Positions 49,514 through 58,218 of a stretch of 64,000 bases of DNA are shown here, piece after piece (the first letter of the stretch is position 1; each line of letters opens with the position of its first letter). The DNA comes from Bacillus gaemokensis (GTDB taxonomy: Bacteria > Bacillota > Bacilli > Bacillales > Bacillaceae_G): NCBI RefSeq assembly GCF_001590835.1, contig NZ_LTAQ01000012.1, positions 388,771 to 452,770 of the forward strand. The letters are read 5' to 3'. The notes beneath the pieces were generated by a model that searched no databases, was not told where the DNA came from, and worked only from the letters and a program-made list of their open reading frames with translations. The position numbers and the translations under genes were made by a program.

Positions 49514-50415
49514 TAGGCGCTATGTTCTATTGTGCGCTTCTTTTCTTTTCGCGTAGTCAGGATTTGTGGTGTGAAGATGCCAAGTAATATACAAGCAATG
49601 CCAAGCCACTGCATAGGCGATACGACTTCATGAACAAGTGTAATGGAAGCGATGATTGCTGTTGGTAATTCAGCTGCACCCAAGATTGTTCCAAGTCCGA
49701 TTCCTACCTTTGGAACACCGATGGAGAAGCAAATTACGGGTACAATTACACCGAAAAATCCAAGGAAGAAAGCATATTTCCATAATCCAGCCTGCAGGGC
49801 ACCATCTGTTAAGAAGGCTGGCGGAAAGAATAAGCAAACGATAAGCGTAGCGCTTGTTGTCATAAGAAAGCTTTTTGTATAGGGTGGTACGTTTGTAGCG
49901 ACGCGACCGCTTGCAAAGACATAAAAGGAAAAAGAGACAGCGGCTAGTAGGCCAAAGATAATACCTTTTGTAGAGAAGTTTTGTCCAAACCCTTCAAATA
50001 CACCACCTGCAAATAATGTTCCGGCAAATAAAAGGAGAATTGAAATTATTTTTTCGCTGCTTGGAAATGTTTTATTCGCAACAGCTTCAATGACTACGCC
50101 AATCCATGTGAATTGGAAGAGTAAAACAACAGCGATCGATGCTGGTAATTCTTCTACAGAAATCGCATAGAAAATGCCGGTCATGCTCATTGTTGTTCCA
50201 ACAGCTAATAATGAAAATACTTGTTTTTTTGATACTTTATGACGTGAGAAAAACAGAACGAGTAGCAAAAGCCCAACCCAGCCAAATACGTATTGTCCGC
50301 CTAATAGTTCATGGGCAGAAAATCCGTTCATAAAGCCGAGCTTAAAAATAGTAGAAAGTACGCCGTAACTACAAGCTCCAAATAAAACTAATAATGAAAA
50401 CTTAAATTTCTCCAT
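49513..50415 (-). CDS. EamA/DMT-family transporter
   Basis: A 300-residue permease with ten hydrophobic spans arranged as two EamA repeats (about residues 5-135 and 150-288). The second half ends VSPMQWLGIACILLGIF, typical of the RhaT/EamA branch. The substrate is unknown; amino acids or metabolites are usual. The start at 50413-50415 has AAGGAGG upstream. A structured leader with its own terminator precedes it, so expression is probably controlled by attenuation. Confidence 0.9.
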   Translation of the reverse strand: MEKFKFSLLVLFGACSYGVLSTIFKLGFMNGFSAHELLGGQYVFGWVGLLLLVLFFSRHKVSKKQVFSLLAVGTTMSMTGIFYAISVEELPASIAVVLLFQFTWIGVVIEAVANKTFPSSEKIISILLLFAGTLFAGGVFEGFGQNFSTKGIIFGLLAAVSFSFYVFASGRVATNVPPYTKSFLMTTSATLIVCLFFPPAFLTDGALQAGLWKYAFFLGFFGVIVPVICFSIGVPKVGIGLGTILGAAELPTAIIASITLVHEVVSPMQWLGIACILLGIFTPQILTTRKEKKRTIEHSA

Positions 50416-50580
50416 AAAAAATCCTCCTTTTGAAAATAAAAAACGCCCGCTGTCCAAATAGGGACAACGGGCGAACGAAACAGAGTGAAAACTCTACAAA
50501 ATTCCGCCACTCACAAACGAGTGTGAGTTTGGGTATGCAATTATGGAAAGTATGGGTTCGATTCCTTATTTGTACATGCT
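50416..50580 (-). promoter_or_regulatory. structured leader with terminator upstream of the DMT transporter
   Basis: Read on the minus strand, three hairpins follow each other: ACTCACA...TTGTGAGT (50506-50526 region), AGAG...CTCT (50482-50497) and a strong CGCCCGTTGTCC/GGACAGCGGGCG stem followed by six T's (50440-50473). A terminator placed between the promoter and ribosome site indicates an attenuator or riboswitch. It has no T-box sequence and I do not recognise a known class. Confidence 0.5.
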
Positions 50581-50644
50581 TTTTATGAATAGAATAATAT
50601 AAAAATAATATAAAAGCAGATTGAAAATAAAACATGAATCAGTA

Positions 50645-51313
50645 TTAGGAATCTAATTTATAACCAATACCTTTTACTGTTTTAATATAAGGTATATTTA
50701 ATTTCTTTCGCAAGTTTTTTATATGGGTATCGATGACTCTCACATCACCATAGTATTCATAACCCCAAACTTTATCTAGTAAATCACTTCTTGATAACAC
50801 TTTTCCTTGGTTTTGCAAAAACATAGCAATAATTTCGAATTCTTTCGTCGTTAATTCAACCTTCTCACCATTTATATAAGCAGTGTAAGCTGGGAAATTT
50901 AGCATGAGTTCGTTGAACTGCAAGATCCCCATGTTTTTTTCAGTTTCAGATGGAAGACCTCTTCTTAAAATCGCCTCAATCCGTTTTATGAACACAGTAT
51001 GGTGAAACGGCTTTGTTATATAATCATCTATCCCAAGTTCAAATGCTCTAATTTCATTTTCTTTATCATAGCATTCAGATAACATTATAATAGGAATATT
51101 AGATTGACCTCTTATAATTTGGCAAGTACTATAGCCATCTATGTCAGGTAATATGGCATTAAGTAGGATAAGGTCATAGGAGTTTTTTTGAAACTTAAGT
51201 ATGCCTTCTGTTCCAGAACTTGCAATGTCAATTTTATAGTTATGTTCTATTAAAAACGCCTGAATTCGTTTTTGTGTTTCTAAATGTGCTTCAATTGCTA
51301 GTATGCGTTTCAC
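50645..51313 (-). CDS. orphan OmpR-family regulator with a degenerate receiver domain
   Basis: 222 residues: a receiver domain (1-118) and an OmpR winged helix (135-222; TTKEFEIIAMFLQNQGKVLSRSDLLDKVWG, VDTHIKNLRKKL-type recognition helix). In the receiver, the usual acidic pair is E8-A9, and the phospho-acceptor Asp is replaced by N52 (LLNAILPD). S79 and K101 remain. It probably cannot be phosphorylated in the normal way. No histidine kinase is adjacent. The ATG at 51311-51313 fits the family start. Confidence 0.88.
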   Translation of the reverse strand: MKRILAIEAHLETQKRIQAFLIEHNYKIDIASSGTEGILKFQKNSYDLILLNAILPDIDGYSTCQIIRGQSNIPIIMLSECYDKENEIRAFELGIDDYITKPFHHTVFIKRIEAILRRGLPSETEKNMGILQFNELMLNFPAYTAYINGEKVELTTKEFEIIAMFLQNQGKVLSRSDLLDKVWGYEYYGDVRVIDTHIKNLRKKLNIPYIKTVKGIGYKLDS

Positions 51314-51717
51314 ATTATCACTTCCTAAAGTATACGTTTACAAATATAGATTCAACTTGAAATGCCAAAATGGTTTACGATTGAATGAGATAGATGAGTG
51401 AGAGCTGTTTTGTTTTAGTTGGAAATGAAAAACGATTGATGAATGTTTCATCTTGTATGTATACTGCTCTTTCTTATGGAAGGAGAGAATTATACGCCAC
51501 GATATTAACAAAAATATATTTAAATGTTTATTTTTGTTAATATTTAAATTTTTTATTTCCTGTTACATTATATATGTAAGGTAAGTATTTGACTACTTAA
51601 AAAATAATAAAAAAGAAGCCAAGATATAATGGTCTTGGCCACCTTCCAAATATTCTCTTTTATGCCATATTACTCCCTGTGAAAATCCGATTCGTGAGGG
51701 CTCACTGGATTTATAAG
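51314..51717. other. intergenic region between the orphan regulator and the L,D-transpeptidase
   Basis: The region holds the regulator promoter on one side and a terminator for the minus-strand transpeptidase on the other (7-bp stem 51618-51624 with 51633-51639 and T-run). I see nothing else in 51360-51600, which is AT-rich. Confidence 0.5.
51606..51642 (-). terminator. terminator of the L,D-transpeptidase gene
   Basis: On the minus strand GCCAAGA-N8-TCTTGGC is followed by TTCTTTTTT, about 80 bp after the stop codon. Confidence 0.7.
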
Positions 51718-52200
51718 CTATTTTGTTACGATAACAGTTGCTTGTTTTTCCATGCGATCAAATAGCCAATGAATGTCTTCATTATACATGCGAATACATC
51801 CGAGTGTTGTGTTTTTTCCAATCGCTTGGTTATTGTTTGTTCCATGAACTGCATAAGTTGTTCCCCAAGTTCCAGCCATATTTAAACCCATCCAACGATC
51901 ACCAAGAGGATTACGTGGGTCACCGCCTTTAATCCGTTTTGTATAGTATGGACGGTTTTTAATTTTATTTACAATAACAAATGAACCAAGTGGTGTTGGT
52001 GTATGTGCTTTTCCTGTAGCAACAGAAAAGCTTCTAATGAAAGCATCGTTTTGGTAGAAGTCCATTTTATTTGTAGTTGTGTTAACAATTAATTTTTGCT
52101 GTGGTGCAGGAGTGGGAGCAGGTGCAGCGGCTTCTGTTTTTTCATATGGAAGTATCGTACATAAGCCTAGTATAAAAATAGTACATAATAATTTCTTCAT
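51718..52200 (-). CDS. secreted L,D-transpeptidase (YkuD domain)
   Basis: 160 residues with a signal peptide (MKKLLCTIFILGLCTILP, cleavage near TEAAA), a short Pro/Ala linker and a YkuD catalytic domain. The active site is visible as H119 in VHGTNNN and C135 in TLGCIRM. It cross-links peptidoglycan stems through 3-3 bonds or trims them. No LysM domain is present. Of two adjacent ATGs I use the second, 6 nt after GGAG. Confidence 0.93.
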   Translation of the reverse strand: MKKLLCTIFILGLCTILPYEKTEAAAPAPTPAPQQKLIVNTTTNKMDFYQNDAFIRSFSVATGKAHTPTPLGSFVIVNKIKNRPYYTKRIKGGDPRNPLGDRWMGLNMAGTWGTTYAVHGTNNNQAIGKNTTLGCIRMYNEDIHWLFDRMEKQATVIVTK

Positions 52201-52923
52201 CATTTTCTCCTAGTAATGGTTTGTTTTATTATCAGATATAGAATACGTAATATAAAAAAATAAAATAGTGCATATACGAATTGCATTTGAACATGATGTA
52301 ATAATTTGCGAATATTTTCATTGCATGTTTCAAAAAGAATTAATACTTTTTGACTATGGTTCGTTTTTGGTAGGAACAACATTTTCGATAGGATAAGATA
52401 CCATTCTATTACACTCCTTTTCTATAAATTTAATAAAAGTTGCTCATTTTCATTTTGAAATGAAACATGAATGTGGGTGCGGAATTTGTGACAATTCCTA
52501 ACAAATTCCGCTATAATTTTACATCATTAATATGAAGTTAATATGAAGACAACGTGGGGTTAATGTGGTTTTTGGATATTTGGTCGGTTTAATGGGAGTT
52601 TATCTGTAAAAAAAGGAAATGGTGCCCGTTTTAGAGGGGAAAGAGGAAAGAAGTTCGGAAAATAATTCGTGCAAAAATGAACGGAAAACGTTATTTATAT
52701 TGTATATAGGAAGAAAAAATGAGAAAATTTTAAGATATATAGTAGATATTAGAGGAATTTTAGGGAATTTGAGTAGAAATTGGGTGTTTTCGTATCTTTC
52801 TTACAAAAATGTAATCTAAATGTAAGCAATTGTGATAGTTATTTCGACATTTTTTTTATACAATAATAGTAACAGTTTGTACGTGATGAATGCTGTCTAT
52901 AAAAGAGAGAAGGAGAGATCGAC
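52201..52923. other. long intergenic region before the DedA gene
   Basis: 723 bp without a convincing gene. It contains an 11-bp perfect inverted repeat GCGGAATTTGT (52479-52489 with 52501-52511), and two copies of TTAATATGAAG in tandem at 52527-52548, with the 11-bp spacing of Pho-box repeats. A 66-codon frame at 52619-52819 has poor start signals and no family resemblance. Confidence 0.45.
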
Positions 52924-53538
52924 ATGGAATGGATTCATGAATTATTTCAGCAATACGGGTATTATGTTGTACTTGTTGGATTGCTATTAGAATATATTGC
53001 ACTCCCGTTTCCAGGAGAGCCAACGTTAGCGTATGCGGGATATTTAGCTCATACAGGAGAATTACAATTACCACTTCTAATTCTCTTATCATTTATTGGA
53101 ACGAGCGTTGGAATGACAATTCAGTATTTTTTAGGTAATAAACTTGGGATGCCTTTTGTGCAGAAATATGGAAAGTATGTGTTTTTAACACAAAGAAAAA
53201 TTGATTTAACGAGAATGTGGTTTGATAAATATGGCTACTTCCTAATTTTTATCGGTTTCTTTATTCCAGGTGTGCGTCACTTTACTGGATACTTTGCAGG
53301 GATTATTAATTTACCATTCCGCCGCTTTGCGATAACAATTTATTCTGGAGCTTTATTCTGGGTATCGTTCTTCCTAATCGGTGGCTATTGGTTAGGCGGA
53401 AACTTGCATGATATCTTTGGAATGCTGGGACAGCACATAGGAAAAATCATTTGTGGAGTAGTTGTTATTGTAGCAATTGTACTTAGTGTACGTTTCCGTA
53501 AACAGTTGAAACGTGTATTTGTACAAAACGCAAATTAA
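52924..53538 (+). CDS. DedA family membrane protein (UptA-like)
   Basis: A 204-residue membrane protein with re-entrant and transmembrane helices. PFPGEPTLAYAGYLA (about 27-41) and FIPGVRHFTGYFAG (about 116-129) are the two DedA signature regions, with the conserved acidic residue and Arg. DedA/UptA proteins recycle undecaprenyl phosphate or other lipids across the membrane. RBS GAAGGAGAG precedes the ATG. It is monocistronic with a terminator. Confidence 0.92.
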   Translation: MEWIHELFQQYGYYVVLVGLLLEYIALPFPGEPTLAYAGYLAHTGELQLPLLILLSFIGTSVGMTIQYFLGNKLGMPFVQKYGKYVFLTQRKIDLTRMWFDKYGYFLIFIGFFIPGVRHFTGYFAGIINLPFRRFAITIYSGALFWVSFFLIGGYWLGGNLHDIFGMLGQHIGKIICGVVVIVAIVLSVRFRKQLKRVFVQNAN

Positions 53539-53567
53539 TATGGAATCCATTCTATGTCGAAAACTGG

Positions 53568-53597
53568 AAAAGGCAGTGCTGATGAGCACTGCCTTTT
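53568..53597. terminator. bidirectional terminator
   Basis: A 13-bp perfect stem with GATG loop (53568-53580 with 53585-53597) lies between the convergent dedA gene and the following minus-strand gene. Confidence 0.9.
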
Positions 53598-54362
53598 TTA
53601 TTGTATGTTCCAGTTTGCTTTTATTTCCCCTTTAAGATCGTCACCAGTAACTACAATATAATATGTTCCAGTTTGCGTTGCTGAAAGTTGATAAGTATCT
53701 TCACTTATTTCTGACATAGGTTCTACTTTGTTAAACTCACTAGACATGTGAAATCCATATCCGCCGGTTGTAGGAAAGTAGAGCGTGAATTTGAGTGTTT
53801 CCCCTTTTTTAACATGGATTGGAATTTTATGTTCACCATTAAAATATGAAAAAGTTACCTCAAATTCATTTTTTGTAGTGTGTTCAACCCATTGTTCTTT
53901 CTTTGTAAAGTCGGTTGAAGCAATTGTAATAAATAAAATTGGAATGAGAATAGGGATGCTATATCGAAACCATTGCGAGTTTTGGGCAATATAGGTGCAG
54001 AAGTAAAAGAAAACAGCGCAAATCGCTCCAATTGAACCTGTAATGAAAAAGAAGATACACGGTTCATCGCTGAACAATTGAACAGGAAGAAAAAATAGAT
54101 AACCACAAATGATATACAGTAATACTTTTTTTGTAATGCTTGTTTGTATTAGAGAGAGTTTATCAATGATGAACGAGCACAAAATCGCATAGCAGAAGAG
54201 AACATAAAACCAAAGATTATATAGTAATCCAGATAAAAAATCTGAGATTTTATACAAATCAAACTTATCTTGTATAAAGAGAAATAGTACAAAAGAAAAA
54301 GAAATAAAGCAAGCTGCAGAAAGTTTAATGAGAAGATAAGAAAAAATTGATTTTTTATCCAT
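53598..54362 (-). CDS. membrane protein with C-terminal extracellular beta domain
   Basis: 254 residues. Residues 1-150 hold five hydrophobic spans. The rest (about 155-254) has no membrane segment and is beta-rich with aromatic and Gly residues (FEVTFSYFNGEHKIPIHVKKGETLKFTLYF and TGTYYIVVTGDD). This resembles pre-peptidase C-terminal-type or similar sandwich domains facing outside. I do not recognise a named family. No clear Shine-Dalgarno spacing anomaly is seen. Confidence 0.7.
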   Translation of the reverse strand: MDKKSIFSYLLIKLSAACFISFSFVLFLFIQDKFDLYKISDFLSGLLYNLWFYVLFCYAILCSFIIDKLSLIQTSITKKVLLYIICGYLFFLPVQLFSDEPCIFFFITGSIGAICAVFFYFCTYIAQNSQWFRYSIPILIPILFITIASTDFTKKEQWVEHTTKNEFEVTFSYFNGEHKIPIHVKKGETLKFTLYFPTTGGYGFHMSSEFNKVEPMSEISEDTYQLSATQTGTYYIVVTGDDLKGEIKANWNIQ

Positions 54363-54522
54363 ATTTCACCTCTTATAGTAGTTATTTTAAATTATATAGA
54401 ATTTCTTCATAAGAATGTATAATTAATTTTGACATATATTAATGTCAAAATGACAATAATAATTGACAATCAAGAGGATATTATTTACAATTTTAATTAA
54501 ATAAACGAAAAAGAGGTCGATT

Positions 54523-54744
54523 ATGAAGCTTCAAAATCGAGTGAGAGAATTTCGAGCAAAGCATCGAATGTCACAAGGAGATCTAGGGAAAGCGATCGAT
54601 TCATCGAGGCAAACAATTAGCTTAATTGAGCGCGGGGATTATGCACCGTCGATTGTGCTGTCTCTGAAGATTGCCCATGTTTTTGAGGTGCCCGTGGAGG
54701 AGATATTTACTTTAGTAGAGGGGGAAGATGGAGATGAAGAGTAG
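54523..54744 (+). CDS. XRE family small transcriptional regulator (YozG-like)
   Basis: A 73-residue protein consisting of one Cro/CI helix-turn-helix (VREFRAKHRMSQGDLGKAIDSSRQTISLIERGDYAPSIVLSLKIAHVF) and an acidic tail. Genes of this type regulate the membrane protein genes with which they overlap. Its last codons overlap the start of the DUF3169 gene, so both are translated from one transcript. Confidence 0.92.
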   Translation: MKLQNRVREFRAKHRMSQGDLGKAIDSSRQTISLIERGDYAPSIVLSLKIAHVFEVPVEEIFTLVEGEDGDEE

Positions 54745-55441
54745 AGTGAAGGGGAGAATGTTTTCTGTATTGAAGGTTCTAGTAGGAATGGTATGCGGCT
54801 TTTTTGTAGGCTACATATTAGCGGATATTTTTACACCAGGTGATAAAAAGTTACCTCCTTATATAGGGTTCGTTATGATGGCTCTGTTTGGGGGAGGGGT
54901 TATATACTACGTATGGAAACGTACAAGGGCGCTAGCTCAAATACGAGATGAAGAAGAAAGTATACAAGGGCGAAGATTGGGACTACGATTCATCTATTTT
55001 CGAGTAATTGAAATCGTTGTGATGTCCTGGTTTGTCTGTTCAGTCATTTCTTTTTATCGTGTGCATACAAATGGAATGGATGTATTATTTGGTGGTGTCA
55101 ATGTAGCTCTAGCTACATTATGTTTAATTCTTATTACTTGGTTAGGATTGACCATGAAAAAACGATATAACACACTGTACCCTGAACAAAGTGTAACGTA
55201 TTCACAGTCGATGGAGATGTGGGCCAAAAATGCAGATGAAGGGCAAAAACATATTGTACATGAAGCGGGATATAAAGCGTATCAATATACAAATATGACC
55301 CTTGCGTGTGCATGGTTCGCAGCGATTGCGTACACGCTCTTGGATGGTACAGATTTCTTTATAATTACTCTTATTTCGTTTGTCTGGATTTTACATATTG
55401 GAACATACATGTACGAAATGCATAAAAAAATGATCTACTAA
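54728..55441 (+). CDS. DUF3169-like membrane protein
   Basis: A 237-residue protein with six hydrophobic spans in three pairs, and a cytoplasmic loop rich in charged residues between the second and third (KRTRALAQIRDEEESIQGRR). The pairing with an XRE regulator and the layout fit DUF3169. The start is either ATG 54728, overlapping the regulator by 17 bp, or ATG 54734. Function is unknown. Confidence 0.75.
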   Translation: MEMKSRVKGRMFSVLKVLVGMVCGFFVGYILADIFTPGDKKLPPYIGFVMMALFGGGVIYYVWKRTRALAQIRDEEESIQGRRLGLRFIYFRVIEIVVMSWFVCSVISFYRVHTNGMDVLFGGVNVALATLCLILITWLGLTMKKRYNTLYPEQSVTYSQSMEMWAKNADEGQKHIVHEAGYKAYQYTNMTLACAWFAAIAYTLLDGTDFFIITLISFVWILHIGTYMYEMHKKMIY

Positions 55442-55480
55442 AGTACAAGGAAAGAGGATATCTTACGCGAAGTGAGACAT

Positions 55481-55528
55481 CCTCTTAGCATTTATGTAAC
55501 CTTATTAGGTTACATAAATGCTAAGAGG
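55481..55528. repeat. 21-bp perfect inverted repeat with 6-nt loop
   Basis: 55481-55501 and 55508-55528 are exact reverse complements. No T-run follows. The left end overlaps a second, terminator-like hairpin (AGAGGAT at 55454-55460 with ATCCTCT at 55479-55485), so the two structures exclude each other. Confidence 0.85.
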
Positions 55529-55586
55529 AGAGTAGAATGAAAGGACTTCCTTAATGGGAAGAAGAGACGTTTTGTAGGCGTTACAT

Positions 55587-55727
55587 ATGGGTATTTTGAT
55601 GCTTATTTTGCTACTCTTGCTTATTTATATGTTTTGTAAAGTGACATATGTAGCATTGAAGCTATTAGCGATTGTGTTGATTATTGTGTTTATTGTTCAA
55701 TTTGGAGAAAAACTGCTTGGGTTATAG
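55587..55727 (+). CDS. 46-residue two-span membrane protein
   Basis: An open frame encodes MGILMLILLLLLIYMFCKVTY..., two hydrophobic spans (2-16 and 22-40) separated by a short loop, ending EKLLGL. The ribosome site is weak (TAGGCG, 7 nt upstream). I see no family; it could be a small membrane protein that modulates the ABC transporter downstream, but that is speculation. Confidence 0.45.
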   Translation: MGILMLILLLLLIYMFCKVTYVALKLLAIVLIIVFIVQFGEKLLGL

Positions 55728-55760
55728 CTGTGGTTTCTAGACTCCGAGGCTATGGTGCTT

Positions 55761-55790
55761 GTCGCATTTTGTCGGACGGTCGATATATTG
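55761..55790. repeat. GTCGATAT-type intergenic repeat, copy A
   Basis: GTCGCATTTT-GTCGGACG-GTCGATATATTG is related to the three units at 60366-60420. It stands just before the terminator that separates this region from the ABC transporter genes. Confidence 0.5.
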
Positions 55791-55791
55791 A

Positions 55792-55823
55792 AAAAAGAAG
55801 CTGTAAAAATGCAGCTTCTTTTT
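55792..55823 (+). terminator. rho-independent terminator
   Basis: A 12-bp stem (55792-55803 with 55812-55823) and a T-run. Confidence 0.85.
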
Positions 55824-55881
55824 ATTTGTTTATAAATTGTTTATTTTTACCTCCTATTCTAAAAGCAAGGAGGCGATGATG

Positions 55882-56610
55882 ATGAAAAAAGCGGTGTTAG
55901 AAGTAAAAGATGTGACGAAAAAGGTGAAGGGGAGAAGCTTGTTAAACCATATGTCTTTTTCCGTTTATAAAAATGAAATTTGTGGTTTTGTTGGGCCGAA
56001 TGGTTCTGGCAAAACGACATTGATACGAACAATTATGGGACTTATTAAACCGAATGAGGGAGAAATTTTAATTAACGGTGTCAGTGTACAAAAAAATCGT
56101 GAAGAGGCACTTCAGTATGTAGGCGCGATTGTAGAATCACCAATTTTCTTCCCTTATATGTCTGGACGAAAAAACTTACGAAATTTAGGTCGAATCACGA
56201 TGAACTGCGGGAGAGAGAATTTAGAGAAGAAGGTTGAGCAAGTGTTAAAAATCGTTGGATTAGAAAATCGTGCTGATGATAAGGTGGGCACGTATTCATT
56301 AGGAATGAAGCAGCGGTTAGGGATTGCGCAGGCACTTATTGGAGATCCTGATTTTATTATTTTAGATGAGCCTTCCAACGGATTAGATCCAGTTGGGATT
56401 AAACAGCTTCGAAAAATTGTGCTCGATTTACAGCGGGAAAAAGGCATTACCTTTTTCATTTCAAGTCATTTAATCCGTGAGCTAGAGCTGATGTGTGATT
56501 CATGGGTGATGATTCGGGAAGGAGCACTCATTTGGCGAGGGACGACGGAAGAGCTAAAAGGAAATAACAAGGATCTAGAAGATATCTTTGTGGAGATGAT
56601 GAGCTCATGA
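55882..56610 (+). CDS. ABC transporter ATP-binding protein (BcrA-type)
   Basis: A 242-residue ATPase: Walker A GPNGSGKTT (about 36-44), signature LGMKQ, Walker B FIILDEPSNGLDP and the H-loop SSH. It drives the two ABC-2 permeases that follow and overlaps the first by 4 bp. Three consecutive ATGs follow AAGGAGG; the third has the best spacing. The transporter with its own two-component system resembles bacitracin/lantibiotic-type export or immunity modules. Confidence 0.93.
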   Translation: MKKAVLEVKDVTKKVKGRSLLNHMSFSVYKNEICGFVGPNGSGKTTLIRTIMGLIKPNEGEILINGVSVQKNREEALQYVGAIVESPIFFPYMSGRKNLRNLGRITMNCGRENLEKKVEQVLKIVGLENRADDKVGTYSLGMKQRLGIAQALIGDPDFIILDEPSNGLDPVGIKQLRKIVLDLQREKGITFFISSHLIRELELMCDSWVMIREGALIWRGTTEELKGNNKDLEDIFVEMMSS

Positions 56611-57425
56611 GGATGTTAGTGCGCTCTGAATGGGAGCGACTTTGGGCGAAGAAGGTGACGTGGCTTTGTTTTGCGATGATACCGGTGATGTTGCTTGGGG
56701 CAGCGAAGTATTTTTTGACACATAATCAAGAGGTAGCAAAGACCGCAGTGGATTATACGTATGCGAATTCTTTTCCTGTTTTAGCATTATCTGAAATGCT
56801 TATGAGCATATGTAATCTTATTTTACTTGTCTTGATTGTTCTTGTATTTGCTCAAGAATATCATAGTGGGCAAATACGTATGGTGTTACAACGTGTGTAT
56901 ACATATTCTCAGGTTCTTGTTGCAAAGACCATTACAATATTGTTGGTTATGTTGTTGTTTATAGGGGGCTATTTTATTTGTAGCTATCTCATTGGTTATA
57001 TTTTCTTCGAACATGAATCGAATATTCGTTTATTTTATCATCAGGAAAAAATGGATGGGATAGGTGTGTTTTTCTATAGTATCTCGTATTACGGAATTGC
57101 CTATATCACTTTAATAGCTATGGCAAGTATATTAATTATGCTAGCTGTTATGAGTAAATCGGTAACGAGTGCAACACTTATGGGCATGGGATTTATTATA
57201 TTTTCTGTCGGATATCCAGCTCTGGCTACAATTATAGGGAAATCATCTGTTTTTCTTTATATTAATTATTCCTCTTTAGTTAAATTACAGCATGAAGGAA
57301 TTGCTATATCATTAGGCGGATATAGCTGGATGAGCTTTTGGGGATCCAGAATTTTATTTATGTATATTGTTCTTTGTAATGTTGTCACGCTTTATGGGAT
57401 AGGAAAAAGAGATAATTTTGTGTGA
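56607..57425 (+). CDS. ABC-2 type permease, first subunit
   Basis: 272 residues with six hydrophobic spans. It opens MLVRSEWERLWAKKVTWLCF, the N-terminal cytoplasmic helix and first span of ABC-2 permeases, and has a FAQEYHSGQIRMVLQR loop after span two. It overlaps the ATPase gene (ATGA) and precedes the second permease by 10 bp. Confidence 0.9.
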   Translation: MRMLVRSEWERLWAKKVTWLCFAMIPVMLLGAAKYFLTHNQEVAKTAVDYTYANSFPVLALSEMLMSICNLILLVLIVLVFAQEYHSGQIRMVLQRVYTYSQVLVAKTITILLVMLLFIGGYFICSYLIGYIFFEHESNIRLFYHQEKMDGIGVFFYSISYYGIAYITLIAMASILIMLAVMSKSVTSATLMGMGFIIFSVGYPALATIIGKSSVFLYINYSSLVKLQHEGIAISLGGYSWMSFWGSRILFMYIVLCNVVTLYGIGKRDNFV

Positions 57426-57435
57426 GGTGTAAACG

Positions 57436-58206
57436 ATGAGACAAATACTTGTAAGCGAATTTGAAAGAATGTTTGAACGAAAGAAAACAAAAGTGTTAAT
57501 GATTATTTTTGGACTACTGCTCATTTTAAATAGTCTATGGGTTCATAAATTTGGAGCTGCTATTTATGATTCAAAAGGAACAGAAGCGATATTAAGTAAT
57601 TTAAACTTTTCTGTAGCGGTTACAAGAGAATGGTATTTTCCTTTATTTTTATTGATTTTTCCAATCTTATTTATAGATAGTTTTAATAGCGAAATTTCTT
57701 CTGGTGCCTATCGTCTTATTATGATTCGCCCAGTGAGTAGATGGAAATTGTTATTTGTGAAATGGATCACCCAAGTAATGATGATCAGTTTATTTTTATT
57801 AGTAGCTTTTGTCATTAGTTATGGTTATGGGTCGTTTTTTGTAAAACATGCGGAACAAACAGTGTTTTTGAATAAGCAAGTTACCTATGGTGCAGGAGCT
57901 GCACTTTTATATACTGTGAAATATTATTTAATACTATGGTTTATTGCGAGTTCTTTATTAATGTTGACTAGTTTTGTAAGTTTATGGTTTCAAAATTCAG
58001 TCATAACTTATTTTGTGACAATTGGATTAATAGTAGCTGGTTTGTATGTGAATGAAGGATTTAGTTATTTTTTAATTGGAAGTGAATCCATTCTCAGAGT
58101 ATTAAGTGAAGGGAAAACCACATTTTACCTGATAAATGGTACAATTTTAGGAGGATGTGCACTAGCAGCTATGTTTTATTGGCGCAACAAAGATGTATAT
58201 AACTAA
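57436..58206 (+). CDS. ABC-2 type permease, second subunit
   Basis: 256 residues with six spans. The N-terminus ILVSEFERMFERKKTKVLMIIFG and the EISSGAYRLIMIRPVSRWKLLFVKW loop parallel the first permease, so the pair forms a heterodimeric channel. It is followed after 12 bp by the response regulator. Substrate unknown; antimicrobial peptide export or sensing is a reasonable guess. Confidence 0.9.
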   Translation: MRQILVSEFERMFERKKTKVLMIIFGLLLILNSLWVHKFGAAIYDSKGTEAILSNLNFSVAVTREWYFPLFLLIFPILFIDSFNSEISSGAYRLIMIRPVSRWKLLFVKWITQVMMISLFLLVAFVISYGYGSFFVKHAEQTVFLNKQVTYGAGAALLYTVKYYLILWFIASSLLMLTSFVSLWFQNSVITYFVTIGLIVAGLYVNEGFSYFLIGSESILRVLSEGKTTFYLINGTILGGCALAAMFYWRNKDVYN

Positions 58207-58218
58207 GGGGGAAATACC

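Noticed and set aside
50545-50570. GGGTTCGATTCC resembling a tRNA T-arm
   Set aside because: No acceptor, anticodon or D arm can be built around it on either side; the sequence belongs to the leader of the DMT transporter.
52619-52819. 66-codon frame upstream of dedA
   Set aside because: The ATG lies directly against an A-rich AAGGAA with no spacing, the product has no family features, and composition matches the surrounding non-coding DNA.
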